Of a stretch of 6,752 nucleotides of DNA, positions 1 through 5,616 are shown in pieces. Made by a program: the position numbers and the translations under genes. Numbering within the stretch: the stretch's first letter is position 1; every line of letters begins with the position of its first letter. Under the pieces are notes generated by a model that was not told where the DNA came from, searched no databases, and saw only the letters and a list, made by a program, of their open reading frames with translations. This DNA comes from Halovenus sp. (GTDB taxonomy: Archaea; Halobacteriota; Halobacteria; Halobacteriales; Haloarculaceae): contig PUNZ01000121.1 in assembly GCA_003551945.1 (NCBI GenBank), forward strand, positions 1 through 6,752, written 5' to 3'.

Positions 1-33
1 CGTTAGTAGTTCTCCGGGTACCAACTCACTCAT
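1..33 (-). CDS. ureB: Urease beta subunit, N-terminal fragment (partial at window edge)
   Basis: Reading leftwards from an ATG at 33-31, the 11 codons up to the edge translate as MSELVPGELLT. Urease beta subunits characteristically begin with a short leader followed by (I/V)PGE and a hydrophobic stretch, and the haloarchaeal proteins I recall start in this way. The beta subunit is a structural chain of the nickel urease, which hydrolyses urea to ammonia and carbamate in the cytoplasm; ureA and ureC usually follow it. Its position divergent from a urea transporter strongly favours this call. Only 11 residues are visible, so the identification rests on one short motif plus context. No convincing Shine-Dalgarno sequence precedes the start; a G-run on the minus strand at 48-43 is the only candidate. 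Confidence 0.72.
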   Translation of the reverse strand, partial: MSELVPGELLT

Positions 34-113
34 AGCGGAAGGCCCCCCGTCGTGTGCGTGTTGGGTGGTCTGTGTAGGTCGCTGTCATAACGGTTCTGTA
101 GTCGGACAACGGT

Positions 114-127
114 AGTAAAAGTCTTTC
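114..127 (-). promoter_or_regulatory. Candidate TATA/BRE element for the urease operon
   Basis: On the minus strand a GAAAGA stretch is followed directly by CTTTTACT, which resembles a haloarchaeal BRE followed by a TTTA-type TATA box. Transcription would start about 25 bases downstream, near position 92, leaving a leader of roughly 55 to 60 bases before the ureB ATG. Other AT-rich strings nearby could serve as well, so this is a weak assignment made by eye. Confidence 0.3.
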
Positions 128-265
128 TTTTAGTGCATATCTCATTGAGTAAATGGATATTTGCGAAATATTGATGCGGTATACCGGCGTAAAACTGGAC
201 AAATAATGGACTTGGTCATACTGTGTGCTAATTTACATTGAATAGCAGTCTGATGTTTACAAATT

Positions 266-350
266 GAACCGAGAGGTTCCAAGCGACTGCCTAGGCGCAT
301 CCCACGGTGTTGAACGTCAACATCGTAGACCGCGCGAGCCATTGACTCGC
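266..350. other. GC-rich island with four clustered dyads
   Basis: Within 85 bases four inverted repeats follow one another: GAACC/GGTTC around a GAGA tetraloop (266-279), the perfect palindrome GCCTAGGC (289-296), a 23-base imperfect palindrome (304-326), and GCGAG/CTCGC with a 7-base loop (334-350). The 281-360 part is about 61% GC and sits between stretches of 32-35% GC. This pattern fits a small structured RNA, an operator cluster, or a fragment of a decayed gene. I recognise no RNA family. An overlapping minus-strand reading frame of 66 codons is basic and unlike any family I know. Confidence 0.35.
304..326. repeat. Imperfect inverted repeat, 10-bp arms, 3-nt spacer
   Basis: The left arm ACGGTGTTGA (304-313) and right arm TCAACATCGT (317-326) are inverted copies matching at 9 of 10 positions, around the spacer ACG. 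As RNA the single mismatch is a G-U pair, giving a 10-bp stem with a triloop. As DNA it could be a binding site for a dimeric regulator. It is the longest dyad I found in the divergent region. Confidence 0.55.
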
Positions 351-620
351 CTGTCGACCGGCTCCCGATTGAACTGTTTTACTTATAACTGTCGTTTCGA
401 TGCCGAATCACTGTGTTGAGTCGACCACAAATCGTGAAATTTTCTACAAACCCGAGCAAAAGCCTCGATTATTATATTTGTACACTATATGTGCCTGAAA
501 AACGTATTCAACAACCTAAATTGGGAGAATGCATATAAAAATAGAAATATCGTTAAAATATAAGGATATTCATACACCTTTCAGCTACATCCAGAATATA
601 TTTTATTACCTTGAACTGAC

Positions 621-640
621 TGAAAACATTTATGTATATG
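621..640 (+). promoter_or_regulatory. Candidate BRE/TATA promoter of the urtABCDE operon
   Basis: The string TGAAAACATTTATG combines a purine-rich BRE-like segment with a TTTATG TATA-like box centred near 632. Archaeal transcription would begin about 25 bases further on, around 655-660. That leaves some 85-90 bases before the urtA ATG, and only about 5-10 bases before a short upstream reading frame at 666. A second strong AT-rich candidate (ATATAAAA, 533-540) lies further upstream and would give a leader of nearly 190 bases. Chosen by eye. Confidence 0.4.
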
Positions 641-665
641 ACACCAGTTCGGCGCTTTGTCGAAA

Positions 666-749
666 ATGAGTCGACGAACAACGACCAAAACGGCTGACCA
701 GGTTGCAAACGCACACAATTACAACAAAACAGTGGGTGATTTTCAATGA
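666..749 (+). CDS. Possible 27-aa leader ORF overlapping the urtA start
   Basis: An ATG at 666 opens a frame of 27 codons that ends in a TGA at 747-749, so its stop overlaps the urtA start as ATGA. The peptide begins MSRRTTTKTADQ, is rich in Thr and Asn, is mildly basic, and matches nothing I recognise. If transcription starts near 657, this ATG lies within about ten bases of the 5' end and could be translated as a near-leaderless message, which is common in haloarchaea. It could then be a leader peptide or a coupling frame for urtA. An open stretch of this length can easily arise by chance, and urtA has its own ribosome binding site, so function is unproven. Confidence 0.3.
   Translation: MSRRTTTKTADQVANAHNYNKTVGDFQ
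735..739 (+). promoter_or_regulatory. Shine-Dalgarno sequence of urtA
   Basis: GGTGA lies six bases before the ATG at 746 and can pair with the UCACC of the conserved 16S rRNA 3' end. An in-frame TGA at 737-739 lies inside this motif, so no upstream start is possible and the ATG at 746 is fixed. Confidence 0.7.
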
Positions 750-1999
750 ATAATCCAAACGTCTCCCGTCGCTCCGTGCTGGCTGCTGCGGGGACTGGCC
801 TCGGTATCTCGCTTGCAGGCTGTACCGGCGGTGGCAGCGACGGCCCAACGGTTGGTATTCTCGAAGATCGCTCAGGTGAATTCCAACTCAACGGCACCTC
901 GAAATGGCAGGCAACCAAGATGGCGATCGACGAAATCAATGAGGAAGGCGGTATTCTCGGCGAGGAAGTCGAATACATCGACCCTGACCCACAGTCGGAC
1001 AACCAGCGCTACCAAGAACTAACCGAACAGCTGATTCTTCAAGACGAAGTCGACGCGCTGTGGGCCGGCTACTCCAGTGCGACTCGTGAAGCGATTCGTC
1101 CAATCATCAACGAGCACGAACAGTTGTATTTCTACACCACCCAGTATGAAGGCGGTGTCTGTGACAACACCATCTTCCCGGTCGGGTCCACAGCCCGACA
1201 GCAGTTGGGTATCGTCACACCCTACTTGGCAGACGAGTACGGCGAAGATATCTACATTATCGCGGCCGACTACAACTTCGGCCAGCTTTCGGGCGACTGG
1301 GTGAATGTGATGGCCGAAGAAGAAGGCTACAACATTGTTGGCGAAGAGTACATCCCGCTCGAAGAAACGGACTTCTCGTCGGTTATCAACCGGATTCAGG
1401 ACGAAGACCCCGATTTCATCATGTCGATGCTTGTCGGGAACAACCACGAGAACTTCTACGACCAGCGAGCCTCCAACGATCTCACGATCCCAATTGGCAC
1501 CTCAACCACCCTCGCACAGGGGTATGAGCACCGACGGTACGACCCACCAGCGCTCACCGATGTGTATGCAGGTGTGAGCTACATGGAAGAACTCGGTGAC
1601 GAACGTGGAGAGGGCTTTGTCGACGACTTCTATGATCGGTTTGAGGATGCTAACTACCTCAACCAGGAAGCCCAGAACAACTACTTCTCGGTGTACATGT
1701 GGCGCGATGCCGTCGAAGAGGCTGGCACGTTCGACCAACAGGCGGTTATCGAAGTGCTCGAAGAGGGCGTCGAAATCAGTGCGCCATCGGGTGATATCAC
1801 ACTTGATGGTGCAACCCATCACGTAACTCATCAGATGCGTGTGGCCCATGCCGATGAGAACCACGACATTACGTTCTCAAATGAAGAAGTTATCGAGCCG
1901 TCGTTCCTCCGTGAGGAAGTCGAAGGCGGAGACGGCTGTAACCTCCCAGAAGAGGACATGACCACCCAGTACGAACCTGGTGACGTGTACGATATCTAA
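746..1999 (+). CDS. urtA: Urea ABC transporter, substrate-binding lipoprotein UrtA
   Basis: This 417-residue protein should capture urea (possibly short amides) outside the cell and deliver it to UrtBC. Residues 1-26 form a Tat-lipoprotein signal: SRRSVL at 7-12, a hydrophobic stretch, then the lipobox LAGC with Cys26 as the likely lipid anchor. The rest is a type I periplasmic binding fold (Peripla_BP_5/AmiC-UrtA group), starting at PTVGILEDRSG. UrtA-like motifs include TQYEGGVC around residue 135 (compare VQYEGxxC in bacterial UrtA), GEEYIPLEETDFSSVINRI, and the length itself. Besides Cys26 only Cys139 and Cys398 are present. The protein is strongly acidic, as expected of a halophile surface protein. 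It heads the operon; a tandem TAA-TGA ends it, and urtB follows after 46 bases. Urea specificity is inferred mainly from UrtC, UrtD and UrtE. Confidence 0.93.
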   Translation: MNNPNVSRRSVLAAAGTGLGISLAGCTGGGSDGPTVGILEDRSGEFQLNGTSKWQATKMAIDEINEEGGILGEEVEYIDPDPQSDNQRYQELTEQLILQDEVDALWAGYSSATREAIRPIINEHEQLYFYTTQYEGGVCDNTIFPVGSTARQQLGIVTPYLADEYGEDIYIIAADYNFGQLSGDWVNVMAEEEGYNIVGEEYIPLEETDFSSVINRIQDEDPDFIMSMLVGNNHENFYDQRASNDLTIPIGTSTTLAQGYEHRRYDPPALTDVYAGVSYMEELGDERGEGFVDDFYDRFEDANYLNQEAQNNYFSVYMWRDAVEEAGTFDQQAVIEVLEEGVEISAPSGDITLDGATHHVTHQMRVAHADENHDITFSNEEVIEPSFLREEVEGGDGCNLPEEDMTTQYEPGDVYDI

Positions 2000-2052
2000 T
2001 GACATACACACTACGAACAGTGCCACGCCTATCAGGTGGTGAGCAATGGTAG
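1999..2052 (+). CDS. Possible 17-aa mini-ORF bridging urtA and urtB
   Basis: The last base of the urtA TAA stop is the first base of an ATG (TAATG), which opens a frame reading MTYTLRTVPRLSGGEQW and ends in TAG at 2050-2052, seven bases inside urtB. It thus spans the whole 46-base gap. The urtB ribosome binding site (AGGTGGTGA, 2034-2042) lies within it. No close Shine-Dalgarno precedes its own ATG, so translation would depend on ribosomes finishing urtA. The peptide has no recognisable features. It could equally be chance created by the TAATGA tandem stop. Confidence 0.22.
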   Translation: MTYTLRTVPRLSGGEQW

Positions 2053-2954
2053 TCGACTCGACAGCACTCTACGGGCTGTTGGCGCTCATGTTCCAGTTTT
2101 TCAATAGCTTCGCGTTTATTGTCCTCGCGACGGTCGGGCTAGCGATTATCTTCGGGATGATGGGCGTTATCAATCTCGCTCACGGCGAGTTCATTCTCGT
2201 GGGCGTCTACGGGACAGCACTCGTCTTCCATGCGGGTATTCCCCTACCGGTTGCAATGATCGCTGGCGTTGCGATTACGGTGGTGTTCGGTATCATCGTC
2301 GAGCGCACTATCGTCCGTCATTTTTACGACCGGCTGTTGGATTCGATGGTTGCAACGTGGGGCCTTGCCCTAGTTATTGCCCAGCTCCTGTTGATCGTCT
2401 TCGGGTCTAGCCTCGGGAGTATTTCGACGCCGATGGGGAACGTCGCATACGGACCCTACACATCGTCGATCTACCGGAGCATATTCCTCCCGGTGGTTGC
2501 CGTGTTGATGCTTGTCGGCCTCTATGTGCTGTTTACGCGCACGGAATTCGGCATCAAAGCCCGTGCAACAATCGAAGACCCAGAAACAGCTCGCGCAATG
2601 GGGATTGATACTGATCGGATGTATGTTGCGACGTTCGGTATTGGCTCTGGACTTGCTGGGCTCACCGGTGCACTGTATGCGCCTGCACTCGGATCAATTA
2701 CCCCAGATCGCGGCAGCACGTTCCTCATCGAGGCGTTCATTGCGGTCGTCGTCGGTGGTCCTTCGGTGATTATCGGAACCTTGTCGGCTGCAGGTCTGCT
2801 GAGTGTGTTCAACGCCGTTGGAAGCTTCCTTGCAGGAACCTTTGTCGGCCAGATGCTCATGCTACTGGTTGCGATTGTTGCCCTTCGGATGCTCCCCAAC
2901 GGCATCACCGGCTACGTCAAAGACTGGCAGCAACGCCGGAGGGCTGAAGAATGA
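2046..2954 (+). CDS. urtB: Urea ABC transporter, permease UrtB
   Basis: This 302-residue integral membrane protein is one half of the urea channel (LivH/UrtB family, BPD_transp_2). The N-terminal region carries the family hallmark GLAIIFGMMGVINLAHGEF at residues 31-49. A cytoplasmic loop at about 164-192 (TRTEFGIKARA... then ARAMGIDTDRM) is the segment expected to contact the ATPase. It is followed by TFGIGSGLAGLTGALYAP and GSITPDRG, then EAFIAVVVGGPSVIIGT, all close to UrtB. Hydrophobic stretches fill most of the chain, and a short basic tail (QQRRR) ends it. The ATG at 2046 has AGGTGGTGA just upstream, and an in-frame TGA at 2040-2042 excludes an earlier start. The last codon overlaps urtC in an ATGA. 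The length fits LivH-type permeases; it lacks the long N-terminal extension of some bacterial UrtB proteins. Confidence 0.94.
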   Translation: MVVDSTALYGLLALMFQFFNSFAFIVLATVGLAIIFGMMGVINLAHGEFILVGVYGTALVFHAGIPLPVAMIAGVAITVVFGIIVERTIVRHFYDRLLDSMVATWGLALVIAQLLLIVFGSSLGSISTPMGNVAYGPYTSSIYRSIFLPVVAVLMLVGLYVLFTRTEFGIKARATIEDPETARAMGIDTDRMYVATFGIGSGLAGLTGALYAPALGSITPDRGSTFLIEAFIAVVVGGPSVIIGTLSAAGLLSVFNAVGSFLAGTFVGQMLMLLVAIVALRMLPNGITGYVKDWQQRRRAEE

Positions 2955-4072
2955 GCGAAACTGCATCAGCCTCGATTGTCGACCGCATCCGCGGCCGACT
3001 CGAAGGACCGAACACAATCGGAAACTCGACACCGTTTTGGGTTGGCCTTGGAGTCGTCTTTGCGGCGCTGGCGGTGTTCCCGCTGTTGACGGACCCCTAC
3101 ACGGCACGGCAGTCCTCACGCTACTTTGCGCTGGCGTTTCTCGGATTGAGCCTCTGTTTCGTCTGGGGCTACAGCGGAATCCTGAGTTTCGGACAGGTTG
3201 CTTTCTTCGGCGTTGCAGCCTACACGTTCGGTGCCATCGGAATCAACTTCTCGTCGGCCACCGGTATCGGTGCAGCCACTATCGGTGCAGTCGCAGTTGG
3301 AACACTGTTTGCAGCAGTTCTAGGCTACTTCATGTTCTACGGTGGTGTTCGGGACGTCTACGTGACGATCCTAACGCTGGTCGTCGCGCTCGTCTTGCAT
3401 ACGTTTATGGCCCAGACGGCTGGCAGCGAGTGGGCGATCGGTGATGCTCAACTCGGCGGGTTTAACGGGATGACAGGCATCCCTGATTTGACGCTCGGCG
3501 TTGGTGCAAGCGGCTTCGTCTTTGATGGCATTGAACTCTACTACGCGTTGCTGTTCGGATTGTTTGTGACCTATCTCGGACTTCGCGTGTTGGTGAACAG
3601 TAGCTTCGGGATGACGATGGTTGCAATCCGTGAAGACGAAGAACGAACCGCGACGTTCGGCTACGACGTACCGTTCATCAAGCTGGTCGTGTTCACCATC
3701 GGGGGCGCGCTAGCCGCTGTTGGCGGCGTTTTCTACGCCAGTTGGGGCAACTACGTCGACCCGACCGTCTTTGGGATCGCGTTTGCCGCACTTCCCGTTA
3801 TTTGGGTGAGTGTTGGCGGCCGCGAATCACTACTCGGTGCGCTCGCAGCAACGGTCGCAATCGAGCGCATGCAAACTGGGCTCTCCGGCGGTGTTGGTGA
3901 TTTTCTCGGCCCCGAGTGGGCACTTGTAATTGTCGGTGGCTTGCTGTTGGTGGTCATCATGTTCATGCCTGCCGGAGTCGTCCCGACACTCGATTCTATC
4001 ATAAAAGAACAACTCGCCCAACGGAGAGGACAGTCATCGTCTCCTACAGCGACAGAGGAGGCCAGCGACTGA
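2951..4072 (+). CDS. urtC: Urea ABC transporter, permease UrtC
   Basis: This 373-residue membrane protein is the second half of the channel (LivM/UrtC family). Recognisable segments are LSLCFVWGYSGILSFGQVAF (66-85), GGFNGMTGIPDL (169-180), the ATPase-contact loop VAIREDEERTATFGYDVPF (224-242), and IWVSVGGRESLLG (284-296). The last matches the IWVAVGGRGTL motif that I associate with UrtC rather than LivM, and PEWALVIVGG (321-330) likewise parallels the UrtC PEIWLF region. The N-terminal 25 residues and the last 25 (QRRGQSSSPTATEEASD) are polar and probably cytosolic or disordered. The ATG at 2951 overlaps the urtB stop as ATGA and has GGAGGG seven bases upstream within urtB, so translation is very likely coupled. 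A 64-base stretch separates it from urtD. Confidence 0.95.
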   Translation: MSETASASIVDRIRGRLEGPNTIGNSTPFWVGLGVVFAALAVFPLLTDPYTARQSSRYFALAFLGLSLCFVWGYSGILSFGQVAFFGVAAYTFGAIGINFSSATGIGAATIGAVAVGTLFAAVLGYFMFYGGVRDVYVTILTLVVALVLHTFMAQTAGSEWAIGDAQLGGFNGMTGIPDLTLGVGASGFVFDGIELYYALLFGLFVTYLGLRVLVNSSFGMTMVAIREDEERTATFGYDVPFIKLVVFTIGGALAAVGGVFYASWGNYVDPTVFGIAFAALPVIWVSVGGRESLLGALAATVAIERMQTGLSGGVGDFLGPEWALVIVGGLLLVVIMFMPAGVVPTLDSIIKEQLAQRRGQSSSPTATEEASD

Positions 4073-4140
4073 TGTCGACCAATAGACAGACCAAGTACAG
4101 ACCACGTGTCTGTAAGAACATTCCACCAGAGCAACCATGA
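4072..4140 (+). CDS. Possible 22-aa mini-ORF bridging urtC and urtD
   Basis: The urtC stop and this start share a base (TGATG at 4070-4074), and its TGA at 4138-4140 overlaps the urtD start as ATGA, so it fills the 64-base gap exactly. GAGGAGG at 4055-4061, inside the end of urtC, lies ten bases before its ATG and is a fair Shine-Dalgarno sequence. The peptide starts MSTNRQTKYRPRVCK, carries five basic residues and one Cys, and is unlike normal acidic haloarchaeal proteins. urtD itself has no visible Shine-Dalgarno, so ribosomes arriving through this frame could be what starts urtD. A repeat and hairpin lie inside it. Its function, if any, is probably regulatory rather than as a protein. Confidence 0.35.
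   Translation: MSTNRQTKYRPRVCKNIPPEQP
4086..4114. repeat. Direct repeat plus 7-bp hairpin between urtC and urtD
   Basis: ACAGACCA occurs at 4086-4093 and again at 4097-4104, a period of 11 bases or about one DNA turn. The second copy also forms the left arm of a perfect inverted repeat: TACAGAC (4096-4102), a 5-base loop, then GTCTGTA (4108-4114). The spacing suits a protein binding on one DNA face, while the stem suits an mRNA hairpin that could act in processing or in setting the ratio of permease to ATPase. Confidence 0.5.
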
Positions 4141-4910
4141 GTTCATCAAGTGATCCAACAGTTCGACAGACCCCAGCAGTCGCCGCAACCGGCGATGCGA
4201 CAGACACCATCTTAGCAACTACACAACTCACCAAGAAGTTCGGTGGGCTCACTGCCGTCGACAATGTCGACTTTACAATCGATGACGGCGAAATCCGCTG
4301 TCTAATCGGTCCCAACGGGGCTGGCAAAAGTACGCTCTTAGAGCTGATCACCGGTCAACTTCGGCCAACTAAGGGCGGGATCTACTTCGATGGCCAAGAT
4401 CTCACAGATCTCGAACCCCACGAGCGGATCGATACAGGAATCAGTGTTAAATTCCAGTCACCGCACGTCTATGAAAACCTCACTGTAGAGCAGAATCTCC
4501 GGATTCCGCTCCAGCGGACCGACCGTGATACCGACGCCGTGCTCGAACAAACGCTCGAAGAGATTTCACTCACAGAGCAGGTTGAGATGACTGCGGGGGA
4601 CCTCTCACATGGCCAACAACAGCGACTGGAGATCGGAATGGCGGTCACGCTCAACCCGACGTTGATGCTGCTTGACGAGCCGGTCGCCGGTATGTCGGTC
4701 GAAGAGACCCGCGAGGTCGCCGAACTTATCAGGTCGCTACACGACGACGGGATGGCGTTTGTCGTTGTCGAACACGATATGGAGTTCGTCACCGAAATCT
4801 CCGACCAGGTGACAGTGTTAAACCAGGGACAAATCTTCCGGCAAGGACCAATTGAGGAGATTAAAGCCGACGATGCTGTTCGCCGGATCTACCTGGGTGA
4901 GAACGCATGA
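4137..4910 (+). CDS. urtD: Urea ABC transporter, ATP-binding protein UrtD
   Basis: This 257-residue ABC ATPase is one of two that drive urea import. Walker A is GPNGAGKST (58-66), the Q-loop is Gln107 in GISVKFQSPHVYENLTVEQN, the signature is LSHGQ (156-160), Walker B is LMLLDE (176-181), and the switch His is 213 in VVEHD. KFQxPxV, LSHGQQQRLEIGM and DEPVAGM are close to bacterial UrtD, whereas LivG has different residues here, so the call is strong. LSHGQ in place of LSGGQ is normal for UrtD. About 25 residues precede the conserved core. The ATG at 4137 is the only start: an in-frame TAA lies at 4113-4115 and no other ATG or GTG occurs before the core. No Shine-Dalgarno is visible, unlike the other four urt genes. 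The stop overlaps urtE as ATGA. Confidence 0.96.
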   Translation: MSSSSDPTVRQTPAVAATGDATDTILATTQLTKKFGGLTAVDNVDFTIDDGEIRCLIGPNGAGKSTLLELITGQLRPTKGGIYFDGQDLTDLEPHERIDTGISVKFQSPHVYENLTVEQNLRIPLQRTDRDTDAVLEQTLEEISLTEQVEMTAGDLSHGQQQRLEIGMAVTLNPTLMLLDEPVAGMSVEETREVAELIRSLHDDGMAFVVVEHDMEFVTEISDQVTVLNQGQIFRQGPIEEIKADDAVRRIYLGENA

Positions 4911-5605
4911 GCCTGCAGATTTCGAACCTCTCGGCTGGCTATGACGGCACTCCCATCCTCCGAGATATCGACTGTACGGTCGCAGATGGCGAAATCGTCG
5001 GCGTTGTCGGTCGCAACGGTGTTGGCAAAACGACGCTGCTTAAATCGGTTATGGGATTGTTAACCCCTGACGGTGGCCGCGTCGAGTTCAACAGCACCGA
5101 TCTAACTGACGAACCGGCAGATGTCCGCGCCCGCGGTGGAATCGGCTACGTTCCACAAGGCCGAGACGTGTTTCCCGGACTAACCGTCGAACAGAATCTG
5201 CTGATCGGCGAAAATGTCGGCACCGGCGAGGAGACGCTGTACGACCGTGTTTACGAGTATTTCCCGATTCTCGAAGAGCGCGCTGATCAAGACGCAGGCA
5301 CCATGAGCGGCGGCCAACAGCAGATGCTCGCCATCGGTCGTGCCATTATCGGCGGTCCTGACCTGCTTTTGGTCGACGAACCCTCCGAGGGTGTCCAGCC
5401 CTCGATTGTTCAGTCGATCACCAAAGACCTCAGGCGGATCAACGAGGAACTCGGAACGACAATTCTCTTCGTTGAACAGAATCTGTCGGTGATCCAAGGA
5501 CTCGCCGACCGCTGTTATGCGATGGACCACGGTACAATCGTCGACGAACTTGATGGTAATGAGCTCGCAAACCGCGCGCAGCTCGAAGAGTATCTGGTCG
5601 TCTGA
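4907..5605 (+). CDS. urtE: Urea ABC transporter, ATP-binding protein UrtE
   Basis: This 232-residue ABC ATPase pairs with UrtD. Walker A is GRNGVGKTT (35-43) followed by LLKSVMG, the Q-loop is Gln84 in GYVPQGRDVFPGLTVEQNL, the signature is MSGGQ (133-137), Walker B is LLLVDE (153-158), and DEPSEGVQPSI follows. GRNGVGKTTLLK, YVPQGRxxFP and the EGxQPSI segment are marks of UrtE. The usual switch histidine is replaced by Gln191 (FVEQN), which is typical of the LivF/UrtE group, so it does not imply a dead enzyme. The length is ordinary for the family. The ATG overlaps the urtD stop (ATGA) and has GGTGA six bases upstream within urtD, so the two ATPases are probably made in a coupled way. This is the last gene of the operon. 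Confidence 0.96.
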   Translation: MSLQISNLSAGYDGTPILRDIDCTVADGEIVGVVGRNGVGKTTLLKSVMGLLTPDGGRVEFNSTDLTDEPADVRARGGIGYVPQGRDVFPGLTVEQNLLIGENVGTGEETLYDRVYEYFPILEERADQDAGTMSGGQQQMLAIGRAIIGGPDLLLVDEPSEGVQPSIVQSITKDLRRINEELGTTILFVEQNLSVIQGLADRCYAMDHGTIVDELDGNELANRAQLEEYLVV

Positions 5606-5616
5606 GATTCGCTGCA

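Larger units (their letters stand above)
34..745. other. Divergent intergenic region between ureB and urtA
   Basis: These 712 bases carry no gene that I can support. Composition is uneven: about 35% GC at 111-250, about 61% at 281-360, and about 32% at 421-600, against roughly the mid-50s in the flanking genes. The AT-rich parts contain several TATA-like strings, among them one near 533-540 and one near 629-634. The GC-rich part holds a cluster of inverted repeats. I see no tRNA, rRNA, CRISPR repeats or insertion-sequence ends. The region should hold the promoters of both the urease and transporter operons, but it is much longer than that task needs. Confidence 0.8.

Noticed and set aside
142..342. 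66-codon minus-strand reading frame in the ureB-urtA spacer
   Set aside because: Its product is basic and has no family resemblance I can name, the frame crosses an AT-rich stretch, and no ribosome binding site precedes it. It could be a relic but is not supported as a gene.
546..570. AATATC (546-551) and GATATT (565-570) inverted repeat
   Set aside because: Six-base A/T-rich arms with a 13-base spacer are expected by chance in DNA of about 32% GC.
553..1002. 149-codon minus-strand reading frame over the urtA promoter and signal region
   Set aside because: It is antisense to the well-supported urtA gene, Ser/Pro-rich as expected of a shadow frame, and shows no motif.
2803..3444. 213-codon plus-strand frame overlapping urtB and urtC
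   Set aside because: It is an out-of-frame shadow across two permease genes, rich in Arg, Cys and Ser, with no conserved feature.
5473..5485. Loss of the UrtE switch histidine (Gln191) as a sign of a defective ATPase
   Set aside because: Gln at this position is usual in the LivF/UrtE subfamily, so it is not an anomaly.
746..5605. Branched-chain amino acid (Liv) transporter instead of urea transporter
   Set aside because: The gene order resembles Liv operons, but UrtC (IWVSVGGR), UrtD (KFQxPxV, LSHGQ, DEPVAGM), UrtE (GRNGVGKTT, EGVQPSI) and the divergent urease start all point to urea.
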